DNA of 64,000 bases from Proteiniphilum acetatigenes DSM 18083 (lineage in GTDB: Bacteria; Bacteroidota; Bacteroidia; Bacteroidales; Dysgonomonadaceae), in assembly GCF_000380985.1 (NCBI RefSeq), contig NZ_KB905706.1:1-64000 (forward strand), written 5' to 3'. The notes below the pieces were generated by a model. That model ran no database searches, was not told where the DNA came from, and was given only the letters and a program-made list of their open reading frames with translations. Shown here one piece after another: positions 18,450 through 27,018 of this stretch (position 1 is its first letter; every line of letters starts with the position of its first letter). The position numbers and the translations under genes were made by a program.

Positions 18450-19694
18450 TCATTCTACATCTCTCACACCATCATCACCAAATACGGATACTTCGGCAAT
18501 ATGCAAAGCGGCGGTTCTCGCCCATGTCTCTTTTACAACGAAACGGATATATCGTATTTCACCCACTCCGGATTCAAATATATATTCGCCTCCGGCAGCA
18601 GTGGCTGCAACATCTTCGTCATTTGTCTGTCCTAACGGAAGACCGGACGGTTTGATTTGCTCAAAGTCGCCTAACAAGATCCAGTCATCACGCCATGGGC
18701 CGGTTGAGTAATTGACGTCGTTAATAGGATATTTCAGTTCTTTTGTACCCCATACCTCAAAATAACGTACATTGTGTTGGGCAAAGATAAAACCGTCCTG
18801 CCTGTTCCATAGCATCATACGGCTTAGTTTGGCTTCCACTCCCAGATCAATGGTAAATGTCTGCGGAGGGGTAAATCCTGCATCGGGGACCGTATGCCAT
18901 ATCACGGAAATACTGCCATCCCAGATATTGCTTATCGGACGACTATTATGTGAAGTCGTATTATCGCCCGCTAAGTGCCCGTCTTTAAAGAGTTTTTTGT
19001 CTAATTCTTTTTCATACAACGGAATCTGTTCCAGTTTCAATGTATCCGTATAGTTTCCGAACTTATCCATCAGACAAACAGCAAATAAGCGTGGATCAGT
19101 ATTGTATCCCCTGATAGAACGTTTGTCTTCCTTCAATGTTGAAAAGGCCAGATCATATTCTTCCCATTCACCGTCATCACCCATCGCCAGGAGAAAAGCC
19201 CCAATCATCACATTTCCTTCATTTTTCCAGCGAATCACCACTCCTCCGAAATCAGGCTCCATCTCCAATGTTTTAAATATAGTCTGATAGGGAGGTTCTA
19301 GGGGAATGAATGAATCCACATAAGGTGCTGATTTGTTCTCACTGTGATCAACCAGATAAAGGATGTATTCACAGGGACTTATATCGGATAATCCTTCTAC
19401 GGTTACAAAATCGTTATAAATGGATGCGCGGGATATTTTTTTCTTTCCTTGAAACAAGTATTCACACGTTACATAAGAGATATCCGTTTCGTTTGGCGTG
19501 TCATAAAAGATTTTTGCGCCTCCTGGTATCGGCTCCGTACGTACATTTGTTACAGGTAACGGCGGGGTGCTGTCGGTAGGATTCTGCCCTATTTTGTCTT
19601 CACTACACGAGGAAAAAATAAGGAATACGACCACAAATCCTGTTATGTTGAAACAGAAAAGTGGCTTTTTTATATTTATTTTCTTTCGCTTCAT
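18450..19694 (-). CDS. DUF4959/DUF5126/DUF5000-type surface lipoprotein, PUL 2
   Basis: A 414-residue lipoprotein; leader ends VFLIFSSC. It has the same layout as the PUL 1 protein at 6927-8135: PIPGGAKIFYDTPNE in the first beta domain, MEPDFGGVVIRWKNEG in the middle, and a discoidin-like C-terminus with QTFTIDLGVEAKLSRMMLW and AEVSVFGDDG. It lies between SusD and the DUF4998-type gene, with 33 and 23 bases on either side, so all are one transcript. Predicted surface glycan-binding protein; the ligand is unknown. Confidence 0.85.
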   Translation of the reverse strand: MKRKKINIKKPLFCFNITGFVVVFLIFSSCSEDKIGQNPTDSTPPLPVTNVRTEPIPGGAKIFYDTPNETDISYVTCEYLFQGKKKISRASIYNDFVTVEGLSDISPCEYILYLVDHSENKSAPYVDSFIPLEPPYQTIFKTLEMEPDFGGVVIRWKNEGNVMIGAFLLAMGDDGEWEEYDLAFSTLKEDKRSIRGYNTDPRLFAVCLMDKFGNYTDTLKLEQIPLYEKELDKKLFKDGHLAGDNTTSHNSRPISNIWDGSISVIWHTVPDAGFTPPQTFTIDLGVEAKLSRMMLWNRQDGFIFAQHNVRYFEVWGTKELKYPINDVNYSTGPWRDDWILLGDFEQIKPSGLPLGQTNDEDVAATAAGGEYIFESGVGEIRYIRFVVKETWARTAALHIAEVSVFGDDGVRDVE

Positions 19695-19727
19695 ATTCTG
19701 ATATTTTTTGTGTTTGGTTATAATTAT

Positions 19728-21638
19728 CTACCATCCTGGATTTTGTACCAAATTGGGGTTTTGAATAAGAGTGCCGGTCCTCAAAGGCCAGAGGTAATCT
19801 TTCATTGTATAATTACGGTTATTATAATAAGTGACCACTACATAGTATTCATCCAGCTTGACTCCCTGGTAGTCCCAACCCTGTACTGGCTGGTTCATAT
19901 AGCGTACAGCGTCTTTCCAGCGGCGGAGATCAAAAGGACGTTGTCCCTCGAATGCCAATTCTATCATGCGTTCCCGCTTGATGATCTCCCGCATACCTTC
20001 TTTGGAGGACGGCTTACCCGGAATGTTGGAATATTTGCCCCAGGAATCGACTACACCTTCCAATCCGGCGCGGAGACGGATACTATCAACCCATTGATAA
20101 ACTTCCCGGTCAGGTGCGGCTTTTGTTTCATTCAGCGCTTCAGCATATAACAGGTAAAGATCACTTAACCGGACCACGGGAATAGAAAACCTTACAGGGC
20201 TTGGAGAGGTGGTTGTAGTCCCTGACCGGAAACTAACTAATTTTTTTATAAAATAACCTGTGGATATATGGGCATCGGAAAACACTACACCATGACTGTC
20301 TCCGCTTCTATTTTTGATAACGATCGTTTCTTCCTCTTTTTGAGCCAGAGCTTCATAAAGGCTGCGATCGAACGCTAAATGTGCATAAAAACGGGGTTCC
20401 CGGTAATAATTCAGTTTTGCGGTTGTTTCTCCTTTACCGATATAATATTTATGGAATGCACCGGTATCCAGCCTTGTTTCATAACGCGTAGAATAATCCC
20501 AATCCCGATCTTCGTCAATCGGCACTCCGTTTTTCGTATAATATTGTTCCGCTATCTTCAATGTAGCACTCAATTCGGCTGTACCTCCATAACTGCTAAA
20601 GAATTTAGGTGTACAATAATTCTGGAACTGATTGGCGTTTGTGTAGGCCGGATGCGCCCAGATAATTTCCGGATTCAGATAAGGCCTTTCCGACACAGCG
20701 CCCCTTAGCGTATATTTCAGCAGGGTCGTATCCGACATTGTCTCAAAACCACGTTGATAACGGTATAATGCATGACCGTTATCATGACAAATATCAATAG
20801 CCTCCCTGATCGCTTCAAGCGCTTGGATCCATTTACTGTTGTCAGCTGTAGTAGGGAAAAAGGGTATATCCCGGTTATCTTTAAAATTCGCATAATCGGG
20901 ATTGCCGTTAAACAGCGGGCTGGCCGCCCACACCAGTACTTTTGCTTTTACCGATGCTGCTATCGGTTTGGTAATACGCCCCATTTCGGTGGTGCTTTCT
21001 TCGATATAACCGGGAAGATGTTCCATTGATTCATCCAACAGATTTACAATATATTCAATGACCTCTTCTACCGGTTCACGATAAACGCGCACTTCTTCAG
21101 GTGAAGCATTTACCGGAACGTCCGTATCCATAATAGGTATCGGTCCGTATAATTGTAAAAGGAAAAAGTGGAGATAAGCTTTAATAAATTTCACTTCTGA
21201 AATCCAGCGGGATCTTTCCCATGTTTGCAGGTCAGGAACCTTGTGTATATTATTCAGAAATATATTACAATCGCGTATCCCTACCCATAATGGTCTCCCG
21301 TCCCGTGCACCATCCCAATAATTTTGAAAGGGGGCTGCAGAATTCTGATCATTCCGGGCAATCCGTGAACCGCTTCGGGTATTTAAACCGCTTACATCAA
21401 TATCCCACCATATTTCATCAAATCCGACATTCCCCGGATAGGTAAACGGATCGTTCTGATTCGGTAGCATATTATAGCAGGAAAACAGGAATTTTTCGGA
21501 ATTAAACCGGTTGGAAAAGGCATTATCCAGCGTCGCTACTCCGTCAGGCACTACATTCAGATAGTCGGAGCACTTTGCGAAAAAAAACACACTAAGGCAT
21601 ACAACCAATAGTTTTGTCGTTTCTATCATATGTTTCAT
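19728..21638 (-). CDS. SusD/RagB-family glycan-binding lipoprotein, PUL 2
   Basis: A 636-residue SusD homologue with lipobox FFAKC followed by SDYLNVVPDGVATLDNAF. An internal ATG three codons in (21629) is an equally good start. C-terminal SusD hallmarks are LYLLYAEALNE, PFDLRRWKDA and YLWPLRTGTLIQNPNL. It aligns along its length with the PUL 1 SusD (635 residues), including the TPR-rich region ASVKAKVLVWAASPLFNG. It follows SusC by 19 bases. Together they form the outer-membrane capture and import complex. Confidence 0.95.
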   Translation of the reverse strand: MKHMIETTKLLVVCLSVFFFAKCSDYLNVVPDGVATLDNAFSNRFNSEKFLFSCYNMLPNQNDPFTYPGNVGFDEIWWDIDVSGLNTRSGSRIARNDQNSAAPFQNYWDGARDGRPLWVGIRDCNIFLNNIHKVPDLQTWERSRWISEVKFIKAYLHFFLLQLYGPIPIMDTDVPVNASPEEVRVYREPVEEVIEYIVNLLDESMEHLPGYIEESTTEMGRITKPIAASVKAKVLVWAASPLFNGNPDYANFKDNRDIPFFPTTADNSKWIQALEAIREAIDICHDNGHALYRYQRGFETMSDTTLLKYTLRGAVSERPYLNPEIIWAHPAYTNANQFQNYCTPKFFSSYGGTAELSATLKIAEQYYTKNGVPIDEDRDWDYSTRYETRLDTGAFHKYYIGKGETTAKLNYYREPRFYAHLAFDRSLYEALAQKEEETIVIKNRSGDSHGVVFSDAHISTGYFIKKLVSFRSGTTTTSPSPVRFSIPVVRLSDLYLLYAEALNETKAAPDREVYQWVDSIRLRAGLEGVVDSWGKYSNIPGKPSSKEGMREIIKRERMIELAFEGQRPFDLRRWKDAVRYMNQPVQGWDYQGVKLDEYYVVVTYYNNRNYTMKDYLWPLRTGTLIQNPNLVQNPGW

Positions 21639-21657
21639 AAAATACTTTTTTTAATCG

Positions 21658-24600
21658 TTAGAACTCAATATTCACACCTACATTCACTATCCGTTGCGGA
21701 GGATAATTAAAAGCCCTGTCACTCTGCTCAATATCCCACAGCTTGAAGCCACTCCACAAAAACAGATTGCTTCCTGACGCATATACACGTATATTTTGCA
21801 GATGTGTCTTTTTTACTAAATCTCCGGGTAGCGTATAGCCGATCTCAGCTGTTTTTAGTCTCAAAAATGAACCGTTACGCAACCACCATGTACTTGGTTG
21901 ATTATTATTGCTGATACTTGTTTCAGAAAGCCGGGGCCAGAAAGCATAGATATCGCGGTTATCTTCCGACCAATGGCTCTCTGCAATTGCTTTCAATAAG
22001 GAACGATCGTTAATAAAGGGAGAAATGTCGTGTACAGCATTGTTAGAGTTGATCCAAAAAGAAGAGCGAGCCGAACCCTGGAAAAAAACAGACGCATCGA
22101 AACCTTTATAACCGGCTGAAAAACCGAATCCATAAATGATTTCCGGTGTTTTCGGATAACCTATCGGAACCAGGTCGTTTTCATCAATTTGTCCATCTCT
22201 ATTGATATCTTTATATTTAATATCTCCCGCACCATATTCTCCGAAAGTCTGAGTGGGAGAGTTTTTCACTTCTTCATCATCAATAAAAAGACGTTCGGCT
22301 ATAAATCCCCATTGCTGGGAAATACTCCTTCCTACGCGCGACCTCCATGGGACACTGGAATAATCCGGTTCTTCGTAAATTACATATTCACTCGTCGCAT
22401 AGGTAAAATTACCCCTTAACACAGCCCATAGATCTTTATTGAAGGCTTTATTGTAATCCACAGAAATATCTACTCCACTTCCCTTTGCTTCACCGATATT
22501 GGCTTTGGGTATTGCCTGCAATCCCATGGTAGTCGGAATATCTGCACGTGTCTGAAGAATATTGCTTCGGTTTTCTGTAAAATAATCGGCTTGTATTTCC
22601 AGGCTGTTCCATAGATTCAATTCCAGACCATAATTGCTCTTGCGGCTGATCTCCCAGGTAATATAAGGATCTGCATAACGGCCAATAGAGATGCCGGACT
22701 GAGAATAACCAAAATTATCGCCGAAAGAGATCCCTCTGCCACTGTCGAACATATTCAAATCCGAAAGATAGTAAAAACGATCTTCTTGCGCTCCGATTTC
22801 ATCATTTCCAACTAAGCCGTAAGTTGCTTTGAGTTTTAGTTTGGAGATTGTATTAATCAATGGTTCCATAAACTTTTCGTTGGTGACAATCCAGCCTAAA
22901 CCCGCGGAAGGGAAAAATCCCCATCGTTCGTTTGCTGAAAAACGCTCAGAACCATTGTATCCGAAATTGGCTTCAAAGAAATAACGGTCGTCGTAACTGT
23001 AAGTGGCCCTTCCTGCCAATCCCGCATTACGCTGGGGAAGAGATAGTTGCAAGGTGTTGTAGGTGTTATCTTTCTTTTCCCGTACTGTGCCGACCAATAA
23101 TCCGGACAGGGTATGTTGTTCGGCAATCGTGGTATTGTATTGCAAAGCACTTTCAAAATACATGGTATTTTCCATTTTTCGATCTCCCGGAACATAGTTT
23201 AAGAAATCGGTTCCTCCATCAGGATTCAGTGCAATCAACCGATAACTATCCATGCCGGCAACCGCAGGAGCTAAGCTATAATAAAACGGGAAATACTGCC
23301 TTCTGACCTCTAATTGAGCAAACCGGTTTACATTGAACATACCTCTTAAGGATAACCCTTTGGTAATAAAATCCAGATTTTGCTTCAATTCGAATTGCAC
23401 ATACATGGTTGAACGATCGTTCGATTTATACCCTTTCAACATCTCTGCATAGGGATTTAGGGAACTTCCTGTGGTTGAATTTCCAAAGAGAATATGTTTT
23501 GCAAACTTGTTTGCCTCGTCCGGTTCATAATAAGGTAAAAAGTAAACCGGATTAGCATAGATGGATTTCATATACAAATCGGTTCCTCCATCCAGTGGCC
23601 CCTGATAATCGTCGAACATTCCGTTCAAACGTATGATGGCTTCCGTGGTTGGCGTCAGATTCACATTTACATTTGAACGCAACGAATATTTATTCAATTT
23701 GATATTGTTATTGAAATTCTGCCGTTTATCTACTTTAAGAATTCCATTATCAACCGAATAGGAAGCGGCTATATAATAGCGGGCGACCTTTCCTCCCCCA
23801 CTGATATTCAAGTTATAACGCTGATTAAATGTATTCTTATCGAATAGCATATCCTGCCAGTCGGTTGCCGGGTAACGTACCGGATCTATACCTCTTTCCG
23901 TATAATTGATTTTCTTTTCGTCATACGGAAGACGCGTTCCGGGAGATCGCGTGCGTACCGCCTCGTTATGCAGTTTCATAAAGGTAACCGGATCTGCCAA
24001 TTCGATGTTCTTTGTTGGGGAAGAATAAGAACCCTCCGTACGGAACTGAACTTTTACACCCCCTTCCCGGCCCTCTTTTGTAGTCACCAATATGACTCCG
24101 TTGGCTCCCCTTGCACCATACAAAGCGGTCGCATTGGCATCTTTCATGATAGAAAAACTGGCAATATCATCGGTTGTTAGCCGGGCAAGGTCCTCGGTTG
24201 TCATTTCCACGCCATCGATCAGGATCAACGGATCTACTTTACCTGTACCGAAACTGGTAACGCCACGGATAAAAAATTGGGCATTATCCTGTCCCGGTTC
24301 TCCGGTCCTTTGGTAAGATATCAATCCGGCAATTCGTCCGGCAAAAGCGGTAGTAAGGTTACTTGAAGGAACTTGCAGTTCGGATGGTCTTACTGTAGAT
24401 ACAGAGGCAATTACACTCTCTTTCTTTTGTGTGCCGAAAGCGACAACCGTAACTTCGTCCAACTCACTGGCTAATGGATACAGTGCTACTTCGATATACG
24501 TCTTGTTTCCTACTTCAATGGTTTGAGGGGTCATTCCAAGAAAGGAAAAAACCAACTTGTCGGAAGGAGACACCCTTATTTCAAACGTTCCGTCCACGTC

Positions 24601-24765
24601 CGTAGTAACCCCTCTTGTCGACTTGTCCACGATGATACTTACACCCGGCAGAGATTCATCCGTTTCTGCCTCTACAACCTTTCCTTTCACTTGGATCTGT
24701 TGTGCAAACAAACTTAAAGGAAAGAGAAGGAGAATACATAATAAAAGATTTAATTTTCTTTTCAT
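21658..24765 (-). CDS. SusC/RagA-family TonB-dependent transporter, PUL 2
   Basis: A 1035-residue outer-membrane transporter when started at the ATG at 24765. The frame extends to 24852, but the signal peptide (MKRKLNLLLCILLLFPLSLF, cleavage near AQ) fixes the start. Domains in order: carboxypeptidase-regulatory domain (about 25-110, VVEAETDESLPGVSIIVD), DELDEVTVVAFGTQKKE, plug (about 125-240, with PLILIDGVEM and LYGARGANGVILVTTKEG) and beta-barrel to the C-terminus (VNVGVNIEF). There is no STN domain, so an ECF-sigma/anti-sigma switch is not expected. It is the intact counterpart of the frameshifted PUL 1 SusC. A palindrome at 24915-24928 lies 150 bases upstream. Confidence 0.95.
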   Translation of the reverse strand: MKRKLNLLLCILLLFPLSLFAQQIQVKGKVVEAETDESLPGVSIIVDKSTRGVTTDVDGTFEIRVSPSDKLVFSFLGMTPQTIEVGNKTYIEVALYPLASELDEVTVVAFGTQKKESVIASVSTVRPSELQVPSSNLTTAFAGRIAGLISYQRTGEPGQDNAQFFIRGVTSFGTGKVDPLILIDGVEMTTEDLARLTTDDIASFSIMKDANATALYGARGANGVILVTTKEGREGGVKVQFRTEGSYSSPTKNIELADPVTFMKLHNEAVRTRSPGTRLPYDEKKINYTERGIDPVRYPATDWQDMLFDKNTFNQRYNLNISGGGKVARYYIAASYSVDNGILKVDKRQNFNNNIKLNKYSLRSNVNVNLTPTTEAIIRLNGMFDDYQGPLDGGTDLYMKSIYANPVYFLPYYEPDEANKFAKHILFGNSTTGSSLNPYAEMLKGYKSNDRSTMYVQFELKQNLDFITKGLSLRGMFNVNRFAQLEVRRQYFPFYYSLAPAVAGMDSYRLIALNPDGGTDFLNYVPGDRKMENTMYFESALQYNTTIAEQHTLSGLLVGTVREKKDNTYNTLQLSLPQRNAGLAGRATYSYDDRYFFEANFGYNGSERFSANERWGFFPSAGLGWIVTNEKFMEPLINTISKLKLKATYGLVGNDEIGAQEDRFYYLSDLNMFDSGRGISFGDNFGYSQSGISIGRYADPYITWEISRKSNYGLELNLWNSLEIQADYFTENRSNILQTRADIPTTMGLQAIPKANIGEAKGSGVDISVDYNKAFNKDLWAVLRGNFTYATSEYVIYEEPDYSSVPWRSRVGRSISQQWGFIAERLFIDDEEVKNSPTQTFGEYGAGDIKYKDINRDGQIDENDLVPIGYPKTPEIIYGFGFSAGYKGFDASVFFQGSARSSFWINSNNAVHDISPFINDRSLLKAIAESHWSEDNRDIYAFWPRLSETSISNNNQPSTWWLRNGSFLRLKTAEIGYTLPGDLVKKTHLQNIRVYASGSNLFLWSGFKLWDIEQSDRAFNYPPQRIVNVGVNIEF

Positions 24766-24914
24766 TTCATTTTTTATTTGTTTTAGATTAATAATTTGAT
24801 AACGCAATCTATAAGAGTGCTTTGTATTTAAGCGTTCATTTTGTAAAGTCATCTCAGTTTCTATGGTATATAGTTTCTACAATTTCATTATTTAATTTTT
24901 TCAAAATCATTCAT

Positions 24915-24928
24915 GGTGTACGTGCACA
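24915..24928. promoter_or_regulatory. Near-palindrome upstream of PUL 2 SusC, candidate operator
   Basis: GGTGTACGTGCACA matches the perfect palindrome TGTGTACGTACACA at 1160-1173 in 12 of 14 positions. Both lie upstream of paralogous SusC loci, which suggests control by one regulator. The site lies between the end of the small HTH gene and the SusC start. Confidence 0.4.
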
Positions 24929-24944
24929 GTACTGTTTTAAAAAA

Positions 24945-25142
24945 CTATTGTCCGGCTTCTCGTTTCTCACCGTATTTTGCTGCGGCAGTCGCAACGATAC
25001 GTTCATACATATACCCTTTGCCTCTTTTTATATTTCTGGTAATAGTCATCGGATGTACTCCCAGCACTTTTGCTACCTCGGTTTTCCAGCCATGTGGTAA
25101 AAATTGAGGAAGTGTCGGTTTTACCAATTTTTTCGGTTCCAT
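24945..25142 (-). CDS. Small helix-turn-helix protein (65 residues)
   Basis: A short basic protein whose centre, KTEVAKVLGVHPMTITRNIK, has the spacing of a helix-turn-helix (AxxLGVxxxTITRxIKRG). It starts 117 bases from, and divergent to, the S24 repressor at 25260. This is the arrangement of a phage-type repressor and Cro-like partner. No other phage gene is visible. It could regulate the repressor or PUL 2, whose SusC gene lies 180 bases downstream in the same direction. The assignment rests on the HTH pattern and the gene arrangement. Confidence 0.6.
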   Translation of the reverse strand: MEPKKLVKPTLPQFLPHGWKTEVAKVLGVHPMTITRNIKRGKGYMYERIVATAAAKYGEKREAGQ

Positions 25143-25207
25143 ATTTATTTTTACTTAGAAATTGCTTACCTTTACAACGTGTTGAATTTGATACATTTTA
25201 CAAAAAT

Positions 25208-25253
25208 ATAAGATATTTTCTAAATATGCAAATTTTTAATAAGATATTTTCTA
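25208..25253. promoter_or_regulatory. Two 15-bp direct repeats, candidate repressor operators
   Basis: ATAAGATATTTTCTA occurs at 25208-25222 and again, identical, at 25239-25253, a 31-base spacing (about three helical turns). The core AGATATTTTCT is partly palindromic. The second copy ends 6 bases before the repressor start codon at 25260, and the pair fills the divergent promoter region. Autoregulation by the S24 repressor is the likely reading. Confidence 0.6.
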
Positions 25254-25259
25254 TGGTTT

Positions 25260-25964
25260 ATGTCTGCGCTTGACCGGTTAAAAGAGTACATTGATTATAA
25301 AGGCATTAGCATAAAACGTTTTGAGGAGAGTGTTGGCTTTTCAAATGGATCTTTTGGATCTCAATTGAGAAATAAAAAGACAATAGGTGTAGATAAATTA
25401 GAATATATCTTATCAGTTTATCCGGAAATCAATACTGAATGGCTTCTCACCGGTAAAGGGTCGATGTTAAAAGGGACAACACAACATGCGGTTGTAATGA
25501 TGGCGGATCAACCAGATTCATTCGTAGATAAGAAACAAACGGCCGGCAACGTTACTGATTTAACCCCGATACCGTTAATCAATCCCATTGCCATTGCAAA
25601 ATTCGGGAATCCGGATTTCCAGATAGCTCCCCAGGATATAGAGGATTATTACGTTATACCTAAATTTAAATACCATAAAGTTGATTTCATGATAGAGGTT
25701 AGCGGATCATCCATGTATCCGAAATACAATTCCGGTGATATAATAGCCTGTACCATTATAAGAGGGAGTCGTTTTATACAGTGGAATAAATGTTACGTTA
25801 TAGCAACCCGTGAGCAAGGCGTTTTGGTTAAAAGAATAAAAGAGGGTAAAGACAATAACAATATTCTTGCAGTGTCTGAAAATAAAGAATACCCTCCGTT
25901 TGAAATCCCCAATGATGAAATAACCGGTATCGCTATTGTGGTTGGAGTGATAATGTTGGAATAA
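25260..25964 (+). CDS. XRE-type repressor with S24/LexA-like self-cleavage domain
   Basis: A 234-residue phage-repressor-like regulator. The N-terminal 65 residues are a Bacteroidota-type HTH (RLKEYIDYKGISIKRFEESV, then NTEWLLTGKGSML). The C-terminal S24 domain has the catalytic serine in VSGSSMYPKYNSGD (Ser151) and the catalytic lysine in GVLVKRIKEG (Lys191). Such proteins lose repression after RecA-stimulated self-cleavage or act as plain transcriptional regulators. It is divergent from the small HTH gene with direct repeats between, and it converges with transaldolase after 43 bases. It could be the remnant of an integrated element or a domesticated regulator. Confidence 0.88.
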   Translation: MSALDRLKEYIDYKGISIKRFEESVGFSNGSFGSQLRNKKTIGVDKLEYILSVYPEINTEWLLTGKGSMLKGTTQHAVVMMADQPDSFVDKKQTAGNVTDLTPIPLINPIAIAKFGNPDFQIAPQDIEDYYVIPKFKYHKVDFMIEVSGSSMYPKYNSGDIIACTIIRGSRFIQWNKCYVIATREQGVLVKRIKEGKDNNNILAVSENKEYPPFEIPNDEITGIAIVVGVIMLE

Positions 25965-26007
25965 ACCCGGTATGAAACAAGACTCGATGATATTCACGGT
26001 GGCAGGA

Positions 26008-26964
26008 TTACAGCCTTTTCACCATTTGTTCTTCGAGTTTCTCTAAGTCTTTCGTAAAGTTTCTGATCCCTTCCGCCAGTTTTTCTGTGGCCATAGCATC
26101 TTCGTTGATCATCCACCGAAATGTTTTCTCATCGATACTGATTTTTTCAATCCCAGATTGTCTGGCAGCCTCCTCACTCAATTTCCGGACCAAGACACCT
26201 TCGGTATTCTCCAGCTCTTTGAGGAACTTTGGAGCAATAGTCAACAATTCACATCCGGCAAGTTCCACTATCTCTCCGATATTACGGAAGCTGGCTCCCA
26301 TCACCTGGGTCTTATAACCAAACTTCTTGTAATAATTGAAAATCTTTTTCACAGAAAGCACTCCCGGATCTTCATGAGCGGCAATTTCCGGAACACCCCG
26401 TTCTTTTTTGTACCAATCCAGAATCCGGCCCACAAAGGGAGATATCAGACGGACACCCGCTTCGGCACACGCAACCGCTTGTGCAAAAGAGAAGAGAAGG
26501 GTCAGGTTACAATGAATTCCTTCTTTCTCAAGTATTTCTGCGGCCTTTATCCCTTCCCAGGTGGATGCGAGTTTTATCAATATCCGTTCTCTCGAAATCC
26601 CCGATGTCTCATAGAGAGCTATCAATTCCCGGGCTTTGATCAGCGACGCTTCAGTGTCAAACGACAAGCGGGCATCGACTTCAGTAGAAACCCTTCCTGG
26701 AACAATTTCCAAAATCTTTAATCCGAAATTCACGGCCAACTTATCCATCGCTTTTGCCAATTGCCCGGATTTGCCGGTTAGCTGCGTTTTACCATAGGCA
26801 ATAGCATCATCTACCAGCGAAGCATACTTCGGGTCTTGCGATGCAGTATAAATCAAAGAAGGATTCGTAGTTGCATCGACCGGTTTGTATGCTTCAATAG
26901 AAGCAAAATCGCCCGTATCAGCCACTACTTTGGTATACAGCTTCAATTGCTCTAATAAATTCAT
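26008..26964 (-). CDS. tal: Transaldolase
   Basis: A 318-residue TalB-type transaldolase, close to the 317 residues of the Escherichia coli enzyme. The N-terminus has [13 protein letters not shown] and [13 protein letters not shown]. The Schiff-base lysine is Lys131 in [13 protein letters not shown], and [20 protein letters not shown] plus [10 protein letters not shown] are family motifs. It transfers a dihydroxyacetone unit between sugar phosphates in the cytoplasm. It is the last gene of the long minus-strand operon, 54 bases after the class II aldolase. This suggests the pathway needs C3 transfer and not only housekeeping pentose-phosphate flux. Confidence 0.95.
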   Translation of the reverse strand: MNLLEQLKLYTKVVADTGDFASIEAYKPVDATTNPSLIYTASQDPKYASLVDDAIAYGKTQLTGKSGQLAKAMDKLAVNFGLKILEIVPGRVSTEVDARLSFDTEASLIKARELIALYETSGISRERILIKLASTWEGIKAAEILEKEGIHCNLTLLFSFAQAVACAEAGVRLISPFVGRILDWYKKERGVPEIAAHEDPGVLSVKKIFNYYKKFGYKTQVMGASFRNIGEIVELAGCELLTIAPKFLKELENTEGVLVRKLSEEAARQSGIEKISIDEKTFRWMINEDAMATEKLAEGIRNFTKDLEKLEEQMVKRL

Positions 26965-26980
26965 AGGTCATTGATATTTA

Positions 26981-27003
26981 ATCAACCATCATCAACCATC
27001 ATC
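26981..27003. repeat. Short tandem repeat between aldolase and transaldolase genes
   Basis: ATCAACCATC occurs twice in tandem followed by ATC. It lies in the 54-base gap of the operon and resembles the AT-rich intergenic repeats elsewhere in this operon. Confidence 0.6.
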
Positions 27004-27018
27004 TAAAATGCATTATTG

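Noticed and set aside
24945-25964. Intact prophage or integrative element
   Set aside because: Only a repressor-like pair is visible. No integrase, terminase, capsid gene or attachment repeats were seen on either side.
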